DNA from: Cyclobacteriaceae bacterium
Lineage (GTDB): Bacteria > Bacteroidota > Bacteroidia > Cytophagales > Cyclobacteriaceae
Assembly: GCA_020436085.1 (NCBI GenBank)
Contig: JAGQYM010000011.1
Location: forward strand, 1 to 64,000
Direction: 5' to 3'
DNA length: 64,000 bases
Within the stretch, counting starts at the first letter, position 1. Every line of letters begins with the position of its first letter. The notes below the pieces were generated by a model. The model was given only the letters and a program-made list of their open reading frames with translations, made no database searches and had not been told where the DNA came from. Below are positions 41,458-49,640 of the stretch, one piece after another. The position numbers and the translations under genes were made by a program.

Positions 41458-44400
41458 ATGAGATACGCAGAACTCCAGGTTACATCTAATTTCAGCTTTC
41501 TCAGAGGTGCTTCTCATCCGGAAGAACTAACAGAGCAAGCATTGCAATATGGGTATGATGCCATAGCAATTACGGATCGAAATACATTGGCAGGAATTGT
41601 TCGCGCCCACACTTTCGCAAGAAAGAAAAACATAAAGTTTATTCCCGCGTGTAGGCTTGATCTTAAAGATGGTCCAGGTTTGTTAATGTATCCAACCGAT
41701 AAGGCGGCCTATTCACAATTGTCAAATTTGTTAACCAAAGGCAATCTTCGAACTGAAAAAGGAAAATGCGATCTCTATAAACAAGATGTGTATGAATATT
41801 GTAAAGGATCACGCTTTATCGTAATACCACCATCCCTTAATGCAAAGTTTGATTTTGATGATGAATTCAAGAGAGATCTAAAAGAGTATAAAGAGGTATT
41901 TGGTGATCAATTGTTTATAGCTGCTTCGAGAGTCTACTCAGGCGATGATGCCAAGAAACTGGCAAGGATTCATCAATTAGGTAAACAATTAGGTGTGCCG
42001 ATGGTGGCGACCAATGATGTGTATTACCATCACCCTGAGCGTAGAGAACTTCAGGACGTAGTGACCTGTGTTAGGGAGAAGTGCACTATTCACAATGCAG
42101 GTTACAAACTGTACCCCAATGCAGAGAGATACTTAAAGCAAGCAGAGGAGATGCACCGGCTTTTTCGTCAGTATCCGGTCGCGCTTGACAATGCCCTTGA
42201 AATCGCTGCCTCCTGTAATTTTTCATTAGATCAACTTAAGTATCGTTACCCTAAAGAGATAACCAGCGAGGGGAGGACTCCACAAGAAGAACTGATATAT
42301 CTCACATGGCGAGGAGCTGATCAGATTTACAATTCATTCATCCCTGAAAAAGTAAAGGCGACAATACATTATGAACTCACCTTTATTGGCCAGATGAACT
42401 ACGCAGAATATTTTCTCACAGTCTATGATGTAGTGCGGTATGCACGTGAGCAAGGAATACTTTGTCAAGGTAGGGGTTCAGCTGCTAATTCCACAGTTTG
42501 CTACTGTCTGGGAATTACGTCAGTAGATCCTTCAAAGTTTGATTTACTATTTGAACGCTTCATTTCATCAGCGAGAAATGAGCCGCCTGACATCGATGTT
42601 GACTTTGAGCATGAACGAAGGGAAGAAGTGATGCAATACATCTACAACAAATATGGACGCGACCGCGCTGGTGTCGTAGCTACCGTCACTCAATTACATC
42701 ACAAAGGAGCAATCAGAGATGTTGGTAAAGTGATGGGGTTGTCTGTTGATACCATAACAAGATTGTCTTCATTGATATGGGATTTTTCGGAAGATGGTTT
42801 TGATCGCAACCGAATCTTGTCACAGGGAATTAATCCAGATGATCATACAATAAAAAAAGTACTCGATCTCACCACCCAATACATGGGCTTTCCTCGACAG
42901 TTGGGCCAGCATACAGGTGGCTTTGTAATCACGGAAGGCAACCTGGCGGACTTGTGCCCAATTCTCAACGCGCGAATGGAAGACCGCACAAACATTGAAT
43001 GGAACAAGGATGATATTGAATCATTAGGTTTTTTAAAAGTAGATGTGCTGGCACTCGGCATGCTCACCTGCATTCGAAAAGCTTTTGATTTGGCAAAGCT
43101 CCATTACAACCTTGATTTGACGCTGGCAAATATTCCGCAGGACGATCCGGGAGTGTACGAAATGGTAAGTCACGCTGATACGATTGGCGTTTTTCAAATT
43201 GAAAGCAGAGCGCAGATGTCAATGTTGCCAAGGCTTAAGCCAAAATGTTTTTATGACCTGGTAATTGAGGTGGCTATTGTTCGACCTGGACCAATTCAGG
43301 GAGACATGGTGCATCCCTATTTGCGGAGGAGGAACGGTGAAGAGGATGTTGTATATCCATCCAATGAATTGAAAGAGATACTGGAGAGGACATTAGGAGT
43401 TCCGTTGTTTCAGGAGCAGGCGATGAAGATCGCAATCGTAGCAGCTGGCTTCACACCAGCAGAGGCTGATGATCTGAGAAGGAGCATGGCAACCTTTAAA
43501 GCAAAGGGACAGGTATCTCATTTTAAAAAGAAACTGATCGATGGGATGACAAAGAATGGATACGATCTCGAATATGCCGAACGTGTGTTTCGCCAGTTGG
43601 AAGGATTTGGAAGTTATGGGTTCCCGGAAAGTCATGCCGTCAGTTTTGCTTTGCTGGTTTACGTATCGTGCTGGCTTAAGTGCTATTATCCAGATGTATT
43701 CTCTTGTGCATTGTTGAATAGTCAACCCATGGGTTTTTATCAACCTGCTCAAATCATTTCAGACGCTCGTAATCATGGCGTTGAAATTAGGCCAGTGGAT
43801 ATAAATTATTCATACTGGGATAATACGCTTGAAGAAAAAGTGGGAAAGTATTGTGCTGTAAGGTTAGGGTTTCGACAGGTGAAAGGTCTTAAAGAAGATG
43901 ACATCAAAGTTTTAGTGCAAGCACGAGGAGATGGATTTAAAAATCTACACGAAGTAAGAGATGTTGGGTTAGGCGAATCGGTACTGGAAACATTGGCCAA
44001 TGCCGATGCGTTCAGATCAGTCAACAAAGACAGACGCAATGCTCTATGGGACGTATCAGCAAAAGGGAAGATTGAAGGAATGTTTAAAAGCAAGCATCAT
44101 CAAAACGAGGCAGACAACTCAATTCAATTGCCCGACATGTCACCATCAGAGCATGTTATTCAGGATTATGCAGCTACAAGCTTATCCTTAAAAGCTCATC
44201 CCGTAAGCTTTGTGCGTGAAGAACTTTCACAATTGAGGTCTATCCCGATTTCAAAACTTTTAGAATGTAAAGATGGGATGGAAGTGAAGATCGCAGGTTT
44301 GATATTGGTACGCCAACGGCCAGGAACAGCAAAAGGAATTTGCTTTATAACTTTGGAAGACGAGACCGGAACCGCAAATCTGTTAGTATTTCAAAAATTG

Positions 44401-44664
44401 TTCGATCGATACAGAAAAGAAATCATTCAGAGCCGATTGTTAATGGTAGAAGGCAAACTTCAGGTAGAAGGAGAAGTGATTCATGTTATTGTAAAGAGAT
44501 GTTTCAATCTTAATAAACTGCTTTCAAAATTAACTCCACTTCAAGATGACACCTCAATGCCACTATCACGTGCAGATGAGCGAACGTCAACACCCGATGT
44601 CAGAACTCAAAAGGACAACTCTCCCCAAAAGAAAATTTTTTACAAGGGGAGAAATTTTAGGTGA
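41458..44664 (+). CDS. dnaE2: Error-prone DNA polymerase III alpha subunit DnaE2
   Basis: 1068 residues. N-terminal PHP domain (YAELQVTSNFSFLRGASHPE, DAIAITDRNTLAGIVRAH), palm with catalytic PPDIDVDFEHER (about 378-389), GRGSAANSTVCYCLGIT, and fingers with HTGGFVI. A helix-hairpin-helix region follows, and a C-terminal OB fold (MEVKIAGLILVRQRPGTAKG, ITLEDETGTANLLVF). Shorter than DnaE1 and lacking its tail, as expected. It is the translesion polymerase of the ImuA-ImuB cassette and should raise mutation rate after DNA damage. Confidence 0.95.
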   Translation: MRYAELQVTSNFSFLRGASHPEELTEQALQYGYDAIAITDRNTLAGIVRAHTFARKKNIKFIPACRLDLKDGPGLLMYPTDKAAYSQLSNLLTKGNLRTEKGKCDLYKQDVYEYCKGSRFIVIPPSLNAKFDFDDEFKRDLKEYKEVFGDQLFIAASRVYSGDDAKKLARIHQLGKQLGVPMVATNDVYYHHPERRELQDVVTCVREKCTIHNAGYKLYPNAERYLKQAEEMHRLFRQYPVALDNALEIAASCNFSLDQLKYRYPKEITSEGRTPQEELIYLTWRGADQIYNSFIPEKVKATIHYELTFIGQMNYAEYFLTVYDVVRYAREQGILCQGRGSAANSTVCYCLGITSVDPSKFDLLFERFISSARNEPPDIDVDFEHERREEVMQYIYNKYGRDRAGVVATVTQLHHKGAIRDVGKVMGLSVDTITRLSSLIWDFSEDGFDRNRILSQGINPDDHTIKKVLDLTTQYMGFPRQLGQHTGGFVITEGNLADLCPILNARMEDRTNIEWNKDDIESLGFLKVDVLALGMLTCIRKAFDLAKLHYNLDLTLANIPQDDPGVYEMVSHADTIGVFQIESRAQMSMLPRLKPKCFYDLVIEVAIVRPGPIQGDMVHPYLRRRNGEEDVVYPSNELKEILERTLGVPLFQEQAMKIAIVAAGFTPAEADDLRRSMATFKAKGQVSHFKKKLIDGMTKNGYDLEYAERVFRQLEGFGSYGFPESHAVSFALLVYVSCWLKCYYPDVFSCALLNSQPMGFYQPAQIISDARNHGVEIRPVDINYSYWDNTLEEKVGKYCAVRLGFRQVKGLKEDDIKVLVQARGDGFKNLHEVRDVGLGESVLETLANADAFRSVNKDRRNALWDVSAKGKIEGMFKSKHHQNEADNSIQLPDMSPSEHVIQDYAATSLSLKAHPVSFVREELSQLRSIPISKLLECKDGMEVKIAGLILVRQRPGTAKGICFITLEDETGTANLLVFQKLFDRYRKEIIQSRLLMVEGKLQVEGEVIHVIVKRCFNLNKLLSKLTPLQDDTSMPLSRADERTSTPDVRTQKDNSPQKKIFYKGRNFR

Positions 44665-44699
44665 TGAATTATAGGTCTATACAAACTGGAAAATTACTC

Positions 44700-45197
44700 T
44701 TATTGATAACTCGTTGCCTTCGGCCCTTGGTTGGTAAATTTGGTATCTACTGTTAGACGTTGACGCGTGTAATCTAGCGTCACCATCTTTATCACCTTTC
44801 CTTTTTCGATTGTTACGATAATTTCCTTTTCAAACCTTGAGTTGTAACTGTTGTGCTCATACATCGTCATGTTTCCATCTGGAATGCGAAGTTTTCCGGA
44901 AAACCAATTGGCGAGAATAGAACGTGATTTCGATTTTGGAAATAGACGACCAATAGTGATTTGCCTTTCTCTTTTCCCAAAGAGGCTTGCCCGAGAGTAG
45001 ATGCCCGTGATATCAGTTAGCACAAGGTTGCTACCCTCAATCGACCAAGAGGCAATGTAACCTCTGTTGCAGTTCTGCTGTGTTTTGAAGTCGGGACGTT
45101 TTCGCCCCGCTTTTTCCCAATATGATTCGAGTGGGTTGGAATACAGATCCCGCACTTCACCGCTGAGCAATATGATATCTGGAAGTTGTGCTGCCAT
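44700..45197 (-). CDS. 165-residue hypothetical protein
   Basis: Convergent with dnaE2. ATG start, no signal peptide. Visible pattern is beta-rich: YIASWSIEGSNLVLTDITG, RQITIGRLFPKS, WFSGKLRIPDG, then FEKEIIVTIEKGKVIKMVTL. This strand order resembles small one-domain proteins that take up a folded sandwich, but no family is recognised. The gene lies alone between the mutagenesis operon and the serine hydrolase. Confidence 0.68.
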   Translation of the reverse strand: MAAQLPDIILLSGEVRDLYSNPLESYWEKAGRKRPDFKTQQNCNRGYIASWSIEGSNLVLTDITGIYSRASLFGKRERQITIGRLFPKSKSRSILANWFSGKLRIPDGNMTMYEHNSYNSRFEKEIIVTIEKGKVIKMVTLDYTRQRLTVDTKFTNQGPKATSYQ

Positions 45198-45384
45198 CTT
45201 CTCGTTTGTTCATAAGCCAACTTCTAATCGAACATACTTTGACTTATAAAAACTACAAACTAGTTGTCTGTGATCAGCCATCAGGGCGGACAAACTGACT
45301 TTATCGATGGTGAAGCATTTCCGCTCCTTCAATAACTGTTTTTTATTGAAGTTGAAATGCGTACTTTTTGATAAAGCCTAAACC

Positions 45385-46923
45385 ATGAAAATGCTAAACC
45401 TGAAACTGAAGTCGCAATGGGTACCATTGATTCTACTAGTCATAGGTATCAGTTGTCAACCTACGACAAAAGAAGAGCAGCCCGTAGATGAAGCAGCAGC
45501 TCGTAAAGCGAAAATGCTGGCGCGCGCTGACTCGCTGGAACTGGACACTCCATACGAGGCGCCTCCAGGTGATCCGCTCGAGCATCATACCTCCGGATAT
45601 GCTAAGGTGGTGTGTTCTGCCGTCTTCATTATGGGACTCGATCCTGAATTTGCTGCGGAAAACACCGGAGGATTTTCAAGCCCATTTGAAGAGAGAGCGA
45701 AAGTTGGTAAGCCGGTCGTGGACTATGAGAAAAAAACGGTTTCAATTACGATGCCTAATGGTGTTGTAAGAACTGCCGTGTATCTAGGTGATCAGAGTCA
45801 GGGATGTGTAACGCTGCCAGTGGGAATGGACAAAGTATTTTACGAACCAAAAAAGATAATGCGAAACTTACCGGATGCAACCAAGACACCGTGGCCAATG
45901 GGTGACGTTCTATCAAAGGATGCTATGCCTGCGGAAGTGGATATGGAGAAAGTAAACCAGGCGGTAGATGCTGCATTTGAAGGCGATGGAATGACCGCTG
46001 CATTTGTAGTGACTTACAAAGGAAGAATAATAGGCGAGCGATATGGCGAAGGCATCACGAAAGATACCCCACTTGAAAGTTGGTCGATGGGCAAGAGTTT
46101 AACAGCAACCATGATGGGTGTACTCATTCAGCAAGGTGTTTATCAATTGGATCAGCCAGCACCCATTCCTGAGTGGCAGAAGGAACCAAGCGATCCGAGA
46201 GCTAAAATCAGGATTAAAGATATTCTACATATGTCGAGCGGACTCCGCTTTAGAGCTCCTCAAGATCCAGACTTTGATCCGACACTTGGATACCCCGATC
46301 ATCTTTATGTTTACACAGGCAGTATTAACTCATTTCAGTGGGCGGCAACACGTCCGCAGCAATGGCCACCCAACTCAGTAGGTCGGTATCGCAACTCGGA
46401 TCCTGTTCTTACCAACTATCTCATTCGACTTGCAGTAGAAGCAAGGGGTGAGGACTATCATGAGTTTCCGCAGCGCGCATTGTTTGACAAAATCGGAGTG
46501 CGTTCGATGATCATGGAGGCTGATCCTTATGGAAACTTTCTAACACAAGGATATGAGTATGCCTCAGGACGCGATTGGGCACGGCTTGGTAATCTGTATT
46601 TACAAGATGGTGTATGGAATGGTGAAAGAATTCTTCCGGAAGGGTTTGTTGACTTTGTGAGTACCCTTGCAGAACCATGGGTAAAGGACGGACGACCAAT
46701 CTACGGAGGTTTCTTCTGGATCAACGGAGATGGTGGGAGACCAATTCCTAAAGATGCCTATATGATGTTGGGTGCGGGAGGCCAGTCAACAACCATGATC
46801 CCTTCTCACGACCTTGTAGTTGTGAGATTGGGTCATTACAAAGGTGCGCGTGCTGGAGGGGACGCACTGGATAATGCCTATACGTTGCTAATGGAGGCTG
46901 TACCAGCGAAAGTAAATCAATAG
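45385..46923 (+). CDS. Serine hydrolase lipoprotein (NylB-like beta-lactamase family)
   Basis: 512 residues with a lipoprotein signal (LLVIGISCQP). SxxK is in LESWSMGKSLTATMMGVL; the second motif is RYRNSDPVL (Tyr-x-Asn type), and GAGGQSTTMIPSHDLVVVRL is the end element. An N-terminal extension (about 60-175) with HHTSGYAKVVCSAVFIMGLD and GDQSQGCVTLPVG is typical of larger members annotated as 6-aminohexanoate-oligomer hydrolase-like esterases. It faces the periplasm or outside. Substrate unknown; the third homologue is at 62792. Confidence 0.9.
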   Translation: MKMLNLKLKSQWVPLILLVIGISCQPTTKEEQPVDEAAARKAKMLARADSLELDTPYEAPPGDPLEHHTSGYAKVVCSAVFIMGLDPEFAAENTGGFSSPFEERAKVGKPVVDYEKKTVSITMPNGVVRTAVYLGDQSQGCVTLPVGMDKVFYEPKKIMRNLPDATKTPWPMGDVLSKDAMPAEVDMEKVNQAVDAAFEGDGMTAAFVVTYKGRIIGERYGEGITKDTPLESWSMGKSLTATMMGVLIQQGVYQLDQPAPIPEWQKEPSDPRAKIRIKDILHMSSGLRFRAPQDPDFDPTLGYPDHLYVYTGSINSFQWAATRPQQWPPNSVGRYRNSDPVLTNYLIRLAVEARGEDYHEFPQRALFDKIGVRSMIMEADPYGNFLTQGYEYASGRDWARLGNLYLQDGVWNGERILPEGFVDFVSTLAEPWVKDGRPIYGGFFWINGDGGRPIPKDAYMMLGAGGQSTTMIPSHDLVVVRLGHYKGARAGGDALDNAYTLLMEAVPAKVNQ

Positions 46924-46933
46924 AGATCAGAAG

Positions 46934-46962
46934 AGTTGCGCCTGCATTAGACAGGCGCAACT
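46934..46962. terminator. Hairpin between convergent genes
   Basis: An 11-bp perfect stem AGTTGCGCCTG/CAGGCGCAACT with a 7-base loop, 10 bp after the stop at 46923 and 4 bp before the end of the convergent DUF3078 gene. It lacks a T run, so its efficiency is uncertain. Confidence 0.68.
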
Positions 46963-46966
46963 TGCT

Positions 46967-47863
46967 CTACTTCTTCTCTTCAAAATTTTTAAATGTGTAG
47001 GCAAACCCGATAGTCATCAGCTGACTTAACTGTACGCTTGTATCCTGGTCGTAATCGTAAAGAAGGATTCCTCCCAGGCCTACGTTGATAAACTTGTTGA
47101 CTTTTGCAGTCAAGTTAAGGTCAAGGCGATGGTCAATTTTTTTGCCTTCCAGTGTTTCGTAGTTGGCAAACATCACATACCTCCATTTTAGATTTATGTT
47201 CTCAGCAATGTCTTTGTTGAATTCGGCCAGCATTTGAAATGCGAGCACCTCAACGCGTGTTTCATCTGGTGGCTCGACACCATAGGGAGTTGGGCTGACA
47301 GTCGTGATAAATCTTGTTGGATCTTTTACAATAGTAAAACGTGGAGCAAAAGGTGCAAGTCGAACTTTGAAGTAATCAACGGGATGATACTCAACACCCC
47401 AGGCTGACGTGATAAAGGCAGGAGCAAAGATGTCGGATATTAGATCCTTGGTATCATCATCATTGTATTTGTATCCTTTGGTAAACTGGCTTGTAAAGCT
47501 TAACGATGAAAAAAGTCCCCATTTATCATTGATATCTCGTCCGTACTTTGTGTCGAGGTAAATGCGGTCCAATGTTTTGCGGTAACCCTGGCCTTCATTA
47601 TTCACAAAACCAAAAAGTAGATCAATCTCATTGTCCCAAGAGTGCACGTCTTTTTTGTAATTGGCTTTGTAATTAAAAAGGGTATTGAGGCCGATTGAAT
47701 TAACGCCACCAGCTTTCCAATTGGAGGAAAATGATGCCTGGTTGAGGTTGATACCAAAGTTGAGATTTTTTTTCCAGTGTGTGGTTGAGTCAATTTTGAC
47801 GATCTGGCTTTGTGCCGCACTGGCAATCAAAATGGTAAGAGCGAGGGTAGAGATCAGTTTCAT
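46967..47863 (-). CDS. DUF3078 outer-membrane beta-barrel protein
   Basis: 298 residues with a signal peptide (STLALTILIASAAQSQ). HWKKNLNFGINLNQASFSSN then WKAGGVNSIGLNTLFNYKAN is the conserved start of DUF3078, followed by alternating aromatic strands up to YDYDQDTSVQLSQLMTIGFA and a final Phe-rich strand (YTFKNFEEKK). Such proteins are predicted small outer-membrane barrels of unknown function found throughout Bacteroidota. It is monocistronic. Confidence 0.9.
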   Translation of the reverse strand: MKLISTLALTILIASAAQSQIVKIDSTTHWKKNLNFGINLNQASFSSNWKAGGVNSIGLNTLFNYKANYKKDVHSWDNEIDLLFGFVNNEGQGYRKTLDRIYLDTKYGRDINDKWGLFSSLSFTSQFTKGYKYNDDDTKDLISDIFAPAFITSAWGVEYHPVDYFKVRLAPFAPRFTIVKDPTRFITTVSPTPYGVEPPDETRVEVLAFQMLAEFNKDIAENINLKWRYVMFANYETLEGKKIDHRLDLNLTAKVNKFINVGLGGILLYDYDQDTSVQLSQLMTIGFAYTFKNFEEKK

Positions 47864-48053
47864 ATTATGGGTTTAGAATCAAGTTCAATTTGACCGCGAA
47901 TTTACATGATTGAAGAAAATCCTTAAATGACTTCTCTCATTTTTGCTAGTTAACAGGTGAGTGGCTGAAAGGTTCGGTAGGATGATGTCGTTTGTTGCGA
48001 TTTTTCGGTTTTAGCACATTATTATACATTTAACGCCAGCAAACAACCGTAAG

Positions 48054-48593
48054 GTGGAGCACGAGTTCCGGGACATTTATTATAAATATCATTCGCGGCT
48101 TTTTCGGGTGGCGTACTATATCCTTAAGGAGAAGGATGCGGCCGAGGACGTATGCCAGGACGTTTTCCTCAAATTGTGGGATAGGAGAGGAAGTGCTGAT
48201 GACATTGAATCGATGGAGGCGTACCTGATTCAAATGACCCGAAACATGGCCCTGAATCACCTTGAGTCGAGCAAACGAGAAGAGCGACTTCAGATGGAAT
48301 TGACCTGGGATACTGTAAAAATTAATGAAACTGACCCTATTCCTGAAAACGATAAGTTAAGGCGAGTGCTGGAGAAAGCGGTATCACAGTTGAGCCCTCA
48401 GTGTCGCCTGGTCTTTTCACTTAGTCGGTTCGAAGGACTGACAAACGAAGAGATTGCTTCCTATCTGGATATCTCCAAAAGAACCGTTGAGACCCAGATC
48501 TCACTTGCCCTGAAACGGTTCCGTACCGACCTCAAGCCACTGTTTGCGAGCCTGTTGGCCGCGATCGCCATACTTTTTATTCTTTTCTTTTAA
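48054..48593 (+). CDS. FecI-type ECF sigma factor with C-terminal membrane anchor
   Basis: 179 residues from a GTG at 48054. Region 2: YHSRLFRVAYYILKEKDAAE and DVCQDVFLKLWDR. Region 4: FEGLTNEEIASYLDISKRTV and ETQISLALKRFR. A hydrophobic end LFASLLAAIAILFILFF is seen in many Bacteroidota ECF factors of this group. It should direct RNA polymerase to the receptor gene downstream, controlled by the FecR anti-sigma factor. It is the first gene of the sigma/FecR/receptor locus. Confidence 0.92.
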   Translation: MEHEFRDIYYKYHSRLFRVAYYILKEKDAAEDVCQDVFLKLWDRRGSADDIESMEAYLIQMTRNMALNHLESSKREERLQMELTWDTVKINETDPIPENDKLRRVLEKAVSQLSPQCRLVFSLSRFEGLTNEEIASYLDISKRTVETQISLALKRFRTDLKPLFASLLAAIAILFILFF

Positions 48594-48657
48594 AAAAGTT
48601 GCAGAGATCTACGTGTGATGGTGTTTAGGCTTGTCTTTAAGTCAAAACCTATCCATC

Positions 48658-49629
48658 ATGGAAGAAGATGTTTTAATTGATTTGATCGCCAAAGAGCTGA
48701 CAGGCGAGATCTTACCGAAAGAACGGGAGGAACTCCAGCGCTTAATTTCCGCTTCTCCGCAGAACGAGGTCATTTACAGTGACTTGAAATCTAAGTGGGA
48801 AGCTGCAGGTAATCTTAAAGTGGCCATTGATCCCTCTACTGATAAATCGTGGGAAAGATTTCAAAACCGCAGAGTCAAGACTTTCCGCCTGCAGCCAACC
48901 CTCGTACGCATCGCTGCATTGTTGATCCTTGGGTTTGGTATCGGATATTACTTTTTTGGTCAAGTAGGCAATCATGAGACATCATTTGCTACAGCACAAG
49001 AGAGTAGAGAGATCAGCTTGCCTGATGGAACGGTGGTGACACTTAATGCAAACAGTCGTCTGGCTTATGAAGGTGACTTTACTGGTACGCCACGAAGTGT
49101 TTCGCTTGAAGGTGAAGCCTTCTTTGATGTAACCAGAAACCCCGATCGCCCTTTTGTAATCAACGTATCGGAAGCTACCGTTGAAGTGTTAGGAACCTCT
49201 TTCAACGTGGACGCCTATTCCACCTCTGAAAATATCTCCGTTAGTGTTTCCACTGGTCGGGTTGCACTTAGAAAAAGAAATTCCACAGAAAAGGTAATAC
49301 TGGAAAAAGGAATGTATGGACTCTTCAATCGTAAGACAAATGCTTTGAATAGTTATGCATCAGTTCCCGGTAACCCTGACTACTGGCGAACTGGTTATCT
49401 TAAATATAGCGACATGCCGCTCAGAGAAGTTGTGGCAGACCTGAACAACAATTTCAAATTGCACATTGAGATTGATGATAGCAAAATAGGAGGGTGTCGT
49501 TTCACGAGCTCCTTTGAACATCCGCAACTTGATGAAGTGTTGGAGATATTATCGCTGACCATGAATCTGACATTGGAAAAGACCGGCAACGGCTATCGTC
49601 TTTCTGGAGAAGGCTGTAACCAATTTTAA
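48658..49629 (+). CDS. FecR-family anti-sigma factor
   Basis: 323 residues from the ATG at 48658; the frame extends 9 codons upstream to a TTG but the ATG gives the normal start. Cytoplasmic helical N-terminus (LIAKELTGEILPKEREEL), one membrane segment (VRIAALLILGFGIGYYFFG, about 85-104), then the FecR domain (ATAQESREISLPDGTVVTLN, LEGEAFFDVTRNPDRPF) and a DUF4974-like end (MPLREVVADLNNNFKLHIEI). It transduces the receptor signal to the sigma factor. The receptor gene starts 11 bp later. Confidence 0.95.
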   Translation: MEEDVLIDLIAKELTGEILPKEREELQRLISASPQNEVIYSDLKSKWEAAGNLKVAIDPSTDKSWERFQNRRVKTFRLQPTLVRIAALLILGFGIGYYFFGQVGNHETSFATAQESREISLPDGTVVTLNANSRLAYEGDFTGTPRSVSLEGEAFFDVTRNPDRPFVINVSEATVEVLGTSFNVDAYSTSENISVSVSTGRVALRKRNSTEKVILEKGMYGLFNRKTNALNSYASVPGNPDYWRTGYLKYSDMPLREVVADLNNNFKLHIEIDDSKIGGCRFTSSFEHPQLDEVLEILSLTMNLTLEKTGNGYRLSGEGCNQF

Positions 49630-49640
49630 ACTTCGGGCAG

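Noticed and set aside
45385-46923. Antibiotic-resistance beta-lactamase (also 30255 and 62792)
   Set aside because: These are lipoprotein serine hydrolases of the broad class C fold with esterase/peptidase-type motifs; nothing indicates beta-lactam hydrolysis.
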